From positions 1-25,418 of the forward strand of contig DDUU01000054.1 in assembly GCA_002344965.1 (NCBI GenBank): a DNA stretch of 25,418 nucleotides, given 5' to 3'. The notes under the pieces were generated by a model. It was not told the DNA's origin, made no database searches, and was given only the letters and a program-made list of their open reading frames with translations. Below are positions 1-7,591 of the stretch, in pieces. This DNA comes from Candidatus Tepidiaquacellales bacterium UBA2330. GTDB taxonomy: Bacteria > Bacteroidota > Ignavibacteria > Tepidaquicellales > Tepidaquicellaceae. Every line of letters starts with the position of its first letter. Positions within the stretch are counted from its first letter, which is position 1. Both the position numbers and the translations under genes were made by a program.

Positions 1-88
1 GTTTTATCAATACTAATTCCTAATTAAAACTAAACAGAAAAAACAAATTTTTATAAAACAAGATAGAATTGTTTTATCAATACTAATT
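1..88. repeat. 18-bp direct repeat in AT-rich spacer
   Basis: The 18-base sequence GTTTTATCAATACTAATT occurs at 1-18 and again, identically, at 71-88. The second copy runs into degenerate TAATTYY-like steps up to the end of the HAAO gene. No gene is visible in this stretch. It is probably spacer simple-sequence repeat; a role in termination of the minus-strand operon cannot be shown. Confidence 0.7.
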
Positions 89-110
89 TTTAATTCCTAA
101 TTCTTAATTT

Positions 111-626
111 TTAATTGCTCTTAACCGGCGGCTGCATCACCGCTCCGCAGCTCTTGCATGTGCGCAGCTCTTCCGAATCATAAAACTCTTTAAGCAGCGG
201 CGGAAGCTGAGATACAATGTCAGTAAGTTTAAAAAATTTCTCATGAAGTTTCTTATGACAGTTTTCGCAGTACCACTGAAATCCGTCAAGTTCATTTTCG
301 GTTCTTTTTCTTTCCACTACAAGTCCCACTGTATCAGCAGGTCTTCTCGGTGAGTGCGGTGTCTTCGGCGGCACATAAAATATTTCACCTTCCCGGATAT
401 CATAAATAGTTTCCTTTCCGTCTTCAACTATTCCTACCTGAATATCTCCTTCCAGCTGATAAAAAAATTCAGGTCCGTCCTGAAAGTGATAGTCTTTCCG
501 CGAATTCGGTCCTCCGACCACCATTACAATGAAGTCGCCGTCGTAAACGCATTTATTTCCGACCGGCGGTTTCATAAGATGACGGTTTTCTTCAATCCAT
601 TTTTTAAAATTAATGGGTGGTAACAT
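111..626 (-). CDS. nbaC: 3-hydroxyanthranilate 3,4-dioxygenase
   Basis: This 171-residue cupin opens the ring of 3-hydroxyanthranilate to give the precursor of quinolinate, in tryptophan/kynurenine catabolism or de novo NAD synthesis. The Fe(II) ligands are seen as H47, E53 and H91, with substrate-binding arginines R43 and R95. Their spacing equals that of the characterised bacterial enzyme (R47, H51, E57, H95, R99). A C-terminal rubredoxin-like metal site is present as C120/C123 and C157/C160, which is typical of the bacterial and fungal long form. The start is supported by AGGAGG at 635-640, eight bases upstream. It is the last gene of the minus-strand run, 127 bp after the RidA-like gene. 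No other kynurenine-pathway gene is in the window. Identification is firm. Confidence 0.95.
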   Translation of the reverse strand: MLPPINFKKWIEENRHLMKPPVGNKCVYDGDFIVMVVGGPNSRKDYHFQDGPEFFYQLEGDIQVGIVEDGKETIYDIREGEIFYVPPKTPHSPRRPADTVGLVVERKRTENELDGFQWYCENCHKKLHEKFFKLTDIVSQLPPLLKEFYDSEELRTCKSCGAVMQPPVKSN

Positions 627-753
627 AATAAAATCCTCCTGACGATTTTTAATTTTAATTATAAGTTACATTTGCAGAATATTTATTTCTATGTATTATC
701 AGAGGCATAAAATAATCCGTAAGTAACCTTTTTGTACTTTCTGTATAATTTTT

Positions 754-1140
754 TTAACCGGTTAAAGCTTCCGCTTCAATTTCAACAAGCATATCCGGAT
801 CTACAAGAGCGCTTATACCAACAAGCGTCTGCGCCGGTTTTATTGTTTTAAAACATTCTCCGAGAGCTTTGCCTGCTTCTTCCCATCTGCTGATGTCCGT
901 TACATAAATTCTCAACCTTATAATATCGTCAAGTCCGCTTCCCGCCTGTTTCAAAACACTTTCAATCTTTCCAATAATAGTTTTTGTCTGAAGGTACATA
1001 TCACCTTTTCCGATAAGTTTTCCATCGACGATTGAAGTAGTACCGGATATAAGTATCCTGTCATCAATTCTCACAGCACGGCTGTATCCGACAATGTCTT
1101 CCCAGATCACACCTGAAGAATATTTTTTTCTTTCTTTCAT
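754..1140 (-). CDS. RidA/YjgF/YER057c-family protein lacking the catalytic Arg
   Basis: The 128-residue protein has the RidA fold signature: a central ISGTTS strand, a DIIRLRIYVTD segment and the terminal DPDMLVEIEAEAL motif. RidA proper is a trimeric enamine/imine deaminase whose active site uses an arginine in a PAR motif. Here the motif reads PAQ, with Gln104 in that place. This fits one of the Rid subfamilies without deaminase activity, or one with another small-molecule role; it should not be annotated as an active RidA. Its ATG overlaps the TGA of the upstream PAP2 gene (ATGA), so the two are translationally coupled. Family is certain, function unknown. Confidence 0.9.
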   Translation of the reverse strand: MKERKKYSSGVIWEDIVGYSRAVRIDDRILISGTTSIVDGKLIGKGDMYLQTKTIIGKIESVLKQAGSGLDDIIRLRIYVTDISRWEEAGKALGECFKTIKPAQTLVGISALVDPDMLVEIEAEALTG

Positions 1141-1781
1141 TTTAATTTATTTGAAGGAGCGTATTTGGTTCTTAATTTTTTTACGATCTGATATGAAGCA
1201 AATGAAAATATCAATCCGGCATAGACATCAATTGTATAATGCGCTTTTTGAAGTATAACCGACGCGCCGACTGTAACGGTAGCAATAAGAAAATATATCT
1301 TCAGATATTTATTCTTTGCTGTCTGAAAAAGTAAAAATGCCGTTGATGTATGTCCGGAAAAAAACAGATCTTTAACAATTTTTTTTCCCGTACCTAAAAC
1401 AAATACAACAGGATCCTGAAGATCAATACATCCCTCCGGAGGATCAAGCGGAATCAAAAACATTGCGGACATTCTGAATAATACAAGAAGTATGTAAGTC
1501 TGAATCCCCGTCATAAGTAAATCCGGATCAAAGCTGAAGGAAATCAGCGCAATCAGCAGAGAAGAGTAAATTGCAAAAAACAACAGAGCGTTCAGATCAA
1601 TTGCCTGAAAATATTTTAACAACGGGTCATCTATTACTGCGCCTTGCCTCGATTCATTAAACAGAAGAAATCTGCTGAAAACGCTTAGCGTAACTATCAG
1701 AATTATAACTGTAAAAATAAATTCAACTTTAGCATAACGGTATGAAAAATATTGTTTCCAGGCGGAAATGAATTTTGTCAA
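1137..1781 (-). CDS. PAP2-superfamily membrane phosphatase, sphingomyelin-synthase-like
   Basis: This 214-residue integral membrane protein has about six hydrophobic helices. Near the C-terminus it shows SGHT (142-145) and HYTID (181-185). These correspond to the D3 (SGHT) and D4 (HYxxD) motifs of the PAP2_C/sphingomyelin synthase branch, where two histidines and an aspartate form the catalytic triad. It probably acts on a phospholipid headgroup or lipid phosphate at the membrane. Substrate cannot be told from sequence. It lies 12 bp after the DinB-like gene and overlaps the RidA-like gene by four bases, within one minus-strand transcription unit. A generic PAP2 phosphatase is the alternative. 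Confidence 0.85.
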   Translation of the reverse strand: MTKFISAWKQYFSYRYAKVEFIFTVIILIVTLSVFSRFLLFNESRQGAVIDDPLLKYFQAIDLNALLFFAIYSSLLIALISFSFDPDLLMTGIQTYILLVLFRMSAMFLIPLDPPEGCIDLQDPVVFVLGTGKKIVKDLFFSGHTSTAFLLFQTAKNKYLKIYFLIATVTVGASVILQKAHYTIDVYAGLIFSFASYQIVKKLRTKYAPSNKLK

Positions 1782-1793
1782 ATTAAGCGCAGA

Positions 1794-2294
1794 TTAATAT
1801 TTACTTTTTCCGGCACGCGAAACTAAAACACCAAGCTGTCCGGCATGATACATCTGATGAAGCTGCCAGTGAACGATCACGTTTTTCTTAGTCTTGAAAT
1901 AATCATCTTCATTATTTGCCATAAGTGCGTGCGGTTCGTCAAGTTCACTGTCATTTAATTCTGTATAAACTTTTCTGTTCTTCTCACAAACTTTATTCCA
2001 GTAATCTTTAAGTACGGAGACAGACGGATAATTTTCAGGGGATACAGGTTTGCTGCCCTGTCCGAATAATTCAATAAGTTCAGGATAAAGAATTTTTCCT
2101 TTTCCCATATATTCCGAAAAGTCATCATCGCAGACAACAAGATGACCAAGTATCCAGATACCTGTACTTTTTCCCGGCGACAATTCCTGTTTAAATTCTT
2201 CCTCTGAAATAGGATTTATACAGCCGTTTACCCATTGAACCATTACATCATATTGATCGGAATATAAACTGATCAAAGAATTTTTTAAAGACAT
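1794..2294 (-). CDS. DinB-like metal-binding four-helix protein
   Basis: The 166-residue protein has the DinB/YfiT-like four-helix-bundle pattern: a histidine in GHL (H51) and, near the end, HWQLHQMYHAGQL containing H142, H146 and H150. In the superfamily one histidine from helix 2 and an HxxxH from helix 4 bind a divalent metal, matching H51, H146 and H150. Members include thiol-dependent S-transferases (bacillithiol, mycothiol, glutathione) and proteins of unknown role. No further specificity is visible. It sits 12 bp upstream of the PAP2 gene in the same operon. Confidence 0.85.
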   Translation of the reverse strand: MSLKNSLISLYSDQYDVMVQWVNGCINPISEEEFKQELSPGKSTGIWILGHLVVCDDDFSEYMGKGKILYPELIELFGQGSKPVSPENYPSVSVLKDYWNKVCEKNRKVYTELNDSELDEPHALMANNEDDYFKTKKNVIVHWQLHQMYHAGQLGVLVSRAGKSKY

Positions 2295-2378
2295 CTGATT
2301 AAATTTTTGATTAGAAAAAAATTATATATTAAAACAACAGGATTTAAAATTTTTGTCCGGTATTTTAAAGTTCATATT

Positions 2379-2966
2379 TTATGAATCGACTGTAATGTTT
2401 TCATTCGGCAGCAGGTCAATAAAATGCCAGATGTTACAATAAAAATCTCCCGGACCAAATTCATCCTTTGTCACTCTCACGATATTGCCGTCTTCTTTCT
2501 TTTCAAATACTGAAACACCGGGCCAGTAATATTTTTTATCGTCTTTTCTAATTTCGTAACCCATGTCAAAAATAAAATCCGTTCCGGCGGCAGAGTAAGT
2601 TCGGTAATTCCATCCTCTAGAGTCTGCAAATTCCTTATGAACTTCCGGACTGTCAGGACTTACCAATACGAAAGACGCTTTCTTTTCAATCTCCTTATAT
2701 GTGTCTTTAAATCCGTCTGCCCACATTGTGCAGTAAGAACATCCCTTTCCCATATTATGAATGAGTATCAGATGACTTTTATCACCGAACATTTCCGAGA
2801 GCTTTACGTCTTTTCCGTTTCTGTCTTTCATAGTATAATCATTTACATCCATTGATGCGATAACTGAATTCAATTCAATTCTCTTCTTTCTGAGCAGTTC
2901 GATCTCTTTATCTATTTCGGATAAATTTTCCTTAGCTTTTTTCTTTTCTTCTTCTGAGTATTTCAT
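2379..2966 (-). CDS. DUF899-type thioredoxin-fold protein
   Basis: The 195-residue protein begins with a basic, glutamate-rich helix (residues 1-40, possibly a short coiled coil), followed by a thioredoxin-like domain with GCSYC (Cys76, Cys79) after a hydrophobic strand. The downstream SPDSPE, FIFDMGYE and WPGVSVF segments fit the DUF899 family. No signal peptide is seen, so it should be cytoplasmic. A redox role is plausible from the CxxC but unproven. It is 23 bp downstream of the VOC gene and 84 bp upstream of the DinB-like gene. Confidence 0.85.
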   Translation of the reverse strand: MKYSEEEKKKAKENLSEIDKEIELLRKKRIELNSVIASMDVNDYTMKDRNGKDVKLSEMFGDKSHLILIHNMGKGCSYCTMWADGFKDTYKEIEKKASFVLVSPDSPEVHKEFADSRGWNYRTYSAAGTDFIFDMGYEIRKDDKKYYWPGVSVFEKKEDGNIVRVTKDEFGPGDFYCNIWHFIDLLPNENITVDS

Positions 2967-2989
2967 ATATAAATTTATTTAGTTTAAAA

Positions 2990-3340
2990 TTACTGATGAT
3001 CAGGATCGGTCAGCTGAAACCAGTTTCCGTCCGGATCTTTAAAGGTAAGACATGAATCAGATCCGTCTGTTCCGCTGAATACAAGACCACGGTCCTCAAG
3101 CTCAACTTTTGTTTTATTCAGATCAGATGTGTAAAAGACAAAACCAATGTTCGAATCTTTATATTCGTCAGTCTGATTTTTATTCTTTCCGGGACGTAAT
3201 AGTAATTGTGTCTCACCGAGTTTCAGCCAGACAAATTTTTCATGCTGAATTTCCTCTACAGTAAAGCCGAGAATTTTTTCATAAAATTCTATCGAAGCAA
3301 TCGGATCTTCTGCAAAAATTTCAATATGTCCTATCTTCAT
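2990..3340 (-). CDS. VOC (glyoxalase/bleomycin-resistance) superfamily protein
   Basis: This 116-residue single-domain protein has paired beta-alpha-beta-beta-beta modules: an N-terminal GHIEIFAEDP with H5, SIEFYEKILGF, and the C-terminal FKDPDGNWFQL. In metal-dependent members the last motif ends in a glutamate ligand (for example GNxxEL). Here it is Gln109, so metal binding may be altered. Glyoxalase, antibiotic-binding and ring-cleaving activities all occur in this fold, and none can be assigned. Its ATG overlaps the TGA of the TPR gene (ATGA), indicating translational coupling. Confidence 0.88.
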   Translation of the reverse strand: MKIGHIEIFAEDPIASIEFYEKILGFTVEEIQHEKFVWLKLGETQLLLRPGKNKNQTDEYKDSNIGFVFYTSDLNKTKVELEDRGLVFSGTDGSDSCLTFKDPDGNWFQLTDPDHQ

Positions 3341-4209
3341 ATAAATATCTTATTGCTGATTTTTTTTAAACGTTCGAGCTTATCCTTTTCATTTTTTGCC
3401 ACCCAAATATCTTTTGATAAAAGTTCATAAGCTTTTCCGGCATACTCAGCAGCTTTTTCTTTTTCATTTTTTAAAAGATAACATTCCATTAATTCTTCAA
3501 AGACATATCCGTCACTGCCGGCTTTACCGTCTTCGATGTTTTTCAGAAGTGTAAGCTGAATTTCCAAAGCATCATCTGTTTTGTCCATCATTCTCAATGT
3601 CTTTGCAATGCTCCATTTTGCAATTGCAGTCTCCGGCGGTCTTTCCTTTTCTTCATACCACTTTTGACATTTTGTAAAAACAGTAAGAGCTTTATCATAA
3701 TCCTTCATATCAAAATATGTCCATCCGGTATTATTATAAAGTGAGCCGAGCCAGTTCCTTGCATTTGGGACATCGGAAGCTTCAGCATCTTTCACAGCAA
3801 TTTCATTCCAGCGCAAAGATTCATCACCTGTCTCGACAATTCCCATCATATGCGCGGCGTCAACTGCATAATTATCTTCTCCGGTCTGTTTACTGAGTTC
3901 ATACGCCTTAAGAAATAATTCACGCGATTTTTCCTTCTGACCGGACGAATTAAACACGCGTCCTCTTTCAAGCAGATATCTGACTTTCTCTGCGCCGGAA
4001 TTTTCGGTGAGATTATTTTCAACCTCATCAAGCAGCGAATGAGCTTCATCAAACTTCATCTGCAGTCCGAGAGTCCTTGCTATCTGAGTCTGAAGCTGTA
4101 GATAAGCCGGCATGTCTCCGGAGTTTTTTATTTCCTGAAGTAAATTTCTGAATTTAATTTCTGTTCCTGCAGGATTATTGTAATCCCATAGTTTGTCAAA
4201 ATCCTTCAT
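3337..4209 (-). CDS. Tetratricopeptide-repeat protein
   Basis: The 290-residue protein is made of helical pairs with TPR spacing, clearest near residues 55-90 (VRYLLERGRVFNSSGQ...), 140-175 (NARNWLGSLYNNTGWTYFD) and 175-210 (DYDKALTVFTKCQKWYEE). There is no signal peptide or membrane segment, so it is probably a cytoplasmic scaffold. It is the first gene of the minus-strand run and is divergent from the aldo/keto reductase across a 174-bp gap that must hold both promoters. Coupling to the VOC gene suggests a shared task, but no partner is identifiable. Confidence 0.85.
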   Translation of the reverse strand: MKDFDKLWDYNNPAGTEIKFRNLLQEIKNSGDMPAYLQLQTQIARTLGLQMKFDEAHSLLDEVENNLTENSGAEKVRYLLERGRVFNSSGQKEKSRELFLKAYELSKQTGEDNYAVDAAHMMGIVETGDESLRWNEIAVKDAEASDVPNARNWLGSLYNNTGWTYFDMKDYDKALTVFTKCQKWYEEKERPPETAIAKWSIAKTLRMMDKTDDALEIQLTLLKNIEDGKAGSDGYVFEELMECYLLKNEKEKAAEYAGKAYELLSKDIWVAKNEKDKLERLKKISNKIFI

Positions 4210-4383
4210 TGATATTTATAAATTGTATGTCTGTAAAATAAAACAACTGATTTATAAATTCAACGGAGAGAACTTAATAGATATTGGCAGCATCATTCAG
4301 AGAAATTTTAAACATTCGTCAGATAAATCTGATTTAGACTTTCACACGGAAAATAATATGAGTAATTTGTTTTTTAAAATTTT

Positions 4384-5835
4384 ATGGTAAAATCATTTTC
4401 AAAGATTGGTTTCGGATGTTACAGAATTAATACAGGCGCAGAGCAGCATTATGACTCTTTGCGGAAAGCTCTGCTTTCAGGAGTGAATCTTATTGACACT
4501 TCATCAAATTATTCCATGGGCGGAAGCGAATCGCTTGTCGGAAATGTTTTAAATGAACTGATCTCCGAAAATAAAATTAAAAGGGAAGATATTACGCTGG
4601 TAACAAAAGGCGGTTATATACAGGGTATTCTGTTAAATGAACTTAAGAAGTTAAAAGACGAAGGAAAGATTTTTGAAGATGTAGTGGAAGAATCCGACCG
4701 TCTCTGGCACTGTATATCGCCGGGGTTTCTGGAAGATCAGCTCAGAAGACAATTTGAAAGATTGAATACGCCTTATATAGATTATTACCTTCTTCACAAT
4801 CCGGAATATTTTCTTGAAAATGCAGCAGGCAGTAGTGCGGATAAGTATAAAACCTTTGAAATTTATTACGACAGAATTAAAAAGGCATTCAGATATCTGG
4901 AAAAGCAATGTGACGAAGGCAGGATAAAATATTACGGCGTCTCATCAAATACTTTTCCGGCTTATTCGGACGACCCGTCTTTTACATCCCTGGAAAAAAT
5001 TTATGAAATTGCAAATTCAATTTCGGAGAATAACAGATTTAAAATGATACAGCTTCCGCTTAATCTTTTTGAAGCAGGTGCAGTCAGAAATAAAAATCAG
5101 GAAAATAAAACAAAGACAGTCCTTGAATATGCTGATGAAAAAGGATTAAAAGTACTCATTAACAGACCTCTGAATGCTATCACTTCCAAAGGACTTGTAA
5201 GACTTGCAGAATTTAAGACAGAAGCATTTGAAGAAAAAGATTTTATAAAACAGATCAAGCTTGTAAAGCTGTTAGAAGAAGATATGCTTGGCGAGAAACT
5301 TACGGCTGATGAACTTGGGGAAGATGATTTTAAAAAATTGAAAAATAATCTTATAACCGGAAGACAGATAGAAGAAAACTGGAAATTTTTCGGAAGCATC
5401 GAACATTTCAACGACCTCATAAGACAATTATTTGCGCCAAGAATAAATATGCTTCTCGACTTTTTACAAAAGAAAATAAATGATGACGGAGCGAAGGATT
5501 TTTTAAATAACTATATTCAGAATGTATATTTACTTTTGAAACTTACCGGTAATTATTATAAGCTGCGGGCAGACAAACGCAGCCGTTTTATAAACAAACT
5601 CATTAATGAAAAACTCTCTGCCGAATATCATTCACTCACACTTTCACAAAAAGCTATACTGATTCTGATTTCAGTAAAAGGTGTTGACTGTGTCCTTGCC
5701 GGTATGACTAAACCTGAATATGCTGATGATCTGATAATAGTCCTTAGTCTGAATAAAATAGATAATGCCGAAGAAATAATTTCATACGTTTCAACAGAAA
5801 TCGAATCAGCAGATAATAAGACGGAGATAAGTTAA
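4384..5835 (+). CDS. Aldo/keto reductase with large helical insertion
   Basis: The 483-residue protein begins as a standard aldo/keto reductase TIM barrel for NAD(P)H-linked carbonyl reduction. The catalytic tetrad is visible as D38, Y43 (IDTSSNYSMGG), K75 (VTKGG) and H138 (LLHNPE). Barrel strands YYGVSS, MIQLPLN and VLINRPLN follow. At about 286-425 there is a charged, mainly helical stretch not found in ordinary family members, which are about 320 residues. The usual C-terminal signature then returns (LTLSQKAILI...VLAGMTKPEYADDLI, ~430-465). The insertion therefore interrupts the barrel rather than adding a tail. The gene leads a plus-strand set, with 17 bp to the next gene. Substrate unknown. 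Confidence 0.9.
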   Translation: MVKSFSKIGFGCYRINTGAEQHYDSLRKALLSGVNLIDTSSNYSMGGSESLVGNVLNELISENKIKREDITLVTKGGYIQGILLNELKKLKDEGKIFEDVVEESDRLWHCISPGFLEDQLRRQFERLNTPYIDYYLLHNPEYFLENAAGSSADKYKTFEIYYDRIKKAFRYLEKQCDEGRIKYYGVSSNTFPAYSDDPSFTSLEKIYEIANSISENNRFKMIQLPLNLFEAGAVRNKNQENKTKTVLEYADEKGLKVLINRPLNAITSKGLVRLAEFKTEAFEEKDFIKQIKLVKLLEEDMLGEKLTADELGEDDFKKLKNNLITGRQIEENWKFFGSIEHFNDLIRQLFAPRINMLLDFLQKKINDDGAKDFLNNYIQNVYLLLKLTGNYYKLRADKRSRFINKLINEKLSAEYHSLTLSQKAILILISVKGVDCVLAGMTKPEYADDLIIVLSLNKIDNAEEIISYVSTEIESADNKTEIS

Positions 5836-5852
5836 TATTCAGTGAAATTATA

Positions 5853-6932
5853 ATGGACAAAAAAGAAAAACTTAAAGTAATACTGATCATCGTTCTCGGA
5901 ATATTGCTGATCATATTTGCTTTACTGTTATTATTTTCTGAGGAGAAAGACGAACCGGCGCTTACCCAATCTTCAAAGAAGGAGATCACTCCTGATGTTT
6001 TTAAAAAGGATATAGATTCGATCTTACAATCTTTCGGAATTAAGGAAGAATGGAAAATCAAAACCGATATAAATTCTAAAGAAGGATATACGTTTACCGA
6101 AAGCGTTCTAATACCGGCTGATATACAGACTATAAATCTAAACTTTGACCTTTCGGAATACTTTGCAAAAAATGATTTTACTTCAGTAACTACCGAAGAC
6201 GCAAAGACGAAAAATATTATAATGGAGATCTTCCGGATAAAGGACAGCGTCAGAACCAAATATGCAAAGCTGAATTTTATCTATTCACAAAAAGCCGTAA
6301 GGAATGTATCTGAAGTTTGTATAGTCCTTGACAGCGTTGAATATATTGATTTCTTTGATGCCGGCAAAATATTAAATTCGACAGAGAAAGTTTCCGTTTT
6401 TCTGCCGACGGGAAATGATAAAGCTGATTACCAGTCTATGATAGCAGATAATAATAAAAATTATCTGCTCAAATTCTTTGTAGGCGGTAGCAATGATATT
6501 ACTTCAGATTTTAATTCTGATATGAAAGAATCACTCTTAAAACAGAGAATAAGATCAGTTTCTTTAAGCTATCCTAATGCTTCCGGAATTGTCCTATACT
6601 ATACGAAGGACAGAAGTGAGTTTGCGGAGAAGATCAAATCTGAATTCAGAAAAAATAATATGCAAGTATTCAGTGATACATTATTCACAGAAATCAGGGC
6701 GGATGAAAACAAAGTAAGCAGACTCTTTAGTGAAATAAAAAAAGAATCCGAAAAAGGGAACAGGCTGCAGTTTTACATTGTCAGCTTTTCTGGAAAAGAT
6801 TTTGAAGAATATATGAAGAGGATCCCGGAATTAAAGAAACCCGGAATTAAATTTCTCACGGCAAATGACGCTGCAGGAAAATTAAAAAATCTGTTTAATG
6901 AAAAAGACCGTGATACCGTTTCCGTAAAATAA
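5853..6932 (+). CDS. Membrane-anchored protein, degenerate divergent polysaccharide deacetylase-like
   Basis: The 359-residue protein has one N-terminal transmembrane helix (about residues 9-29) after a lysine-rich start, and a large domain that should face the periplasm. Residues ~155-215 run CIVLDSVEY, a charged gap, VSVFLPTG, then a KFFVGGSND strand. This resembles the YibQ-type divergent polysaccharide deacetylase order (hydrophobic-DD, phenylalanine-rich strand ending in P, then an HLPME-like strand). The second Asp of DD is Ser and the histidine motif is absent, so a catalytic metal site looks lost. The assignment is a fold-level guess. It lies 17 bp after the aldo/keto reductase and 18 bp before tadA. 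Confidence 0.55.
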   Translation: MDKKEKLKVILIIVLGILLIIFALLLLFSEEKDEPALTQSSKKEITPDVFKKDIDSILQSFGIKEEWKIKTDINSKEGYTFTESVLIPADIQTINLNFDLSEYFAKNDFTSVTTEDAKTKNIIMEIFRIKDSVRTKYAKLNFIYSQKAVRNVSEVCIVLDSVEYIDFFDAGKILNSTEKVSVFLPTGNDKADYQSMIADNNKNYLLKFFVGGSNDITSDFNSDMKESLLKQRIRSVSLSYPNASGIVLYYTKDRSEFAEKIKSEFRKNNMQVFSDTLFTEIRADENKVSRLFSEIKKESEKGNRLQFYIVSFSGKDFEEYMKRIPELKKPGIKFLTANDAAGKLKNLFNEKDRDTVSVK

Positions 6933-6950
6933 ACTAAAGATTTTAATACA

Positions 6951-7400
6951 ATGATCAGTCACGAATTTTTTATGAACTATGCATACAGGGAAGCTGAGAT
7001 AGCATACGAGCAGCAGGAGATCCCTGTCGGATGCGTGATAGTTTTTCAGAATACAATAATCGCAAAGTCGCATAATCAGACAGAAATGCTTAAAGATCCG
7101 ACAGCTCATGCTGAAGTAATAGCGATTACTTCGGCTGCGGAATATCTTCAGTCAAAGCAGCTTGTCGGATGCAGCATGTATGTAACGCTTGAGCCGTGCG
7201 CAATGTGCGCAGGCGCTATAGTCCTTTCAAAAATTGAGAATCTTTTCTTCGGCGCTTTTGACAATAAAAGCGGCGCATGCGGCAGCGTTATGAATATTAC
7301 AAATCACAGGAATCTTAATCATAAATGCAATGTAACCGGCGGAATTCTGGATGACAAATGCCGCGAGATACTGAGAAGTTTTTTTGAGGTGAAAAGGTAA
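6951..7400 (+). CDS. tadA: tRNA-specific adenosine deaminase
   Basis: This 149-residue cytidine-deaminase-fold enzyme converts the wobble adenosine of tRNA-Arg(ACG) to inosine. The zinc motifs are complete: HAE at 53-55 (H53 ligand, E55 proton shuttle) and PCAMC at 82-86 (C83, C86). The downstream region with FGAFDNKSGACGS matches TadA rather than cytidine or guanine deaminases. Length is normal. It ends the plus-strand set that starts with the aldo/keto reductase. An IS element has inserted 100 bp after the stop codon. Confidence 0.93.
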   Translation: MISHEFFMNYAYREAEIAYEQQEIPVGCVIVFQNTIIAKSHNQTEMLKDPTAHAEVIAITSAAEYLQSKQLVGCSMYVTLEPCAMCAGAIVLSKIENLFFGAFDNKSGACGSVMNITNHRNLNHKCNVTGGILDDKCREILRSFFEVKR

Positions 7401-7499
7401 GTAATTTAATATCTTAATTTCCTTTCTTTCCGTCCTCGCTGATTCTCCTGCACTATAAATTTAAGATTAAGATGTTTCCGCCGTTGGTAAATTAACAAA

Positions 7500-7513
7500 G
7501 GGCTCACTTTCAA
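7500..7513 (+). repeat. Left inverted repeat of the IS element
   Basis: GGGCTCACTTTCAA, identical to the reverse complement of 8850-8863. The match is perfect over 14 bases and then fades. Confidence 0.9.
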
Positions 7514-7523
7514 TTTGAGTTAG

Positions 7524-7560
7524 TACGGATTAATTTCGTAATAACTACGATTTTCCGTAG
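7524..7560 (+). promoter_or_regulatory. Alternative hairpins in the transposase leader
   Basis: CTACG (7545-7549) pairs with CGTAG (7556-7560) around a six-base loop. TACGG (7524-7528) could instead pair with CCGTA (7555-7559). The two structures exclude each other and lie between the left IS end and the transposase ribosome site AAGGAG (7581-7586). This could affect transposase expression or be part of recombination-end recognition. Only the pairing is seen; the function is inference. Confidence 0.3.
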
Positions 7561-7591
7561 AATAATGAACTTCTAATCAAAAGGAGCCCTT

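Noticed and set aside
4193..4390. 65-codon plus-strand frame before the aldo/keto reductase
   Set aside because: It overlaps the start of the TPR gene on the other strand, has no family features and fills the divergent promoter gap.
7401..7499. Terminator after tadA
   Set aside because: ATCTTAAT and ATTAAGAT could pair across about 50 bases, but the stem is all A-T and no T-run follows.
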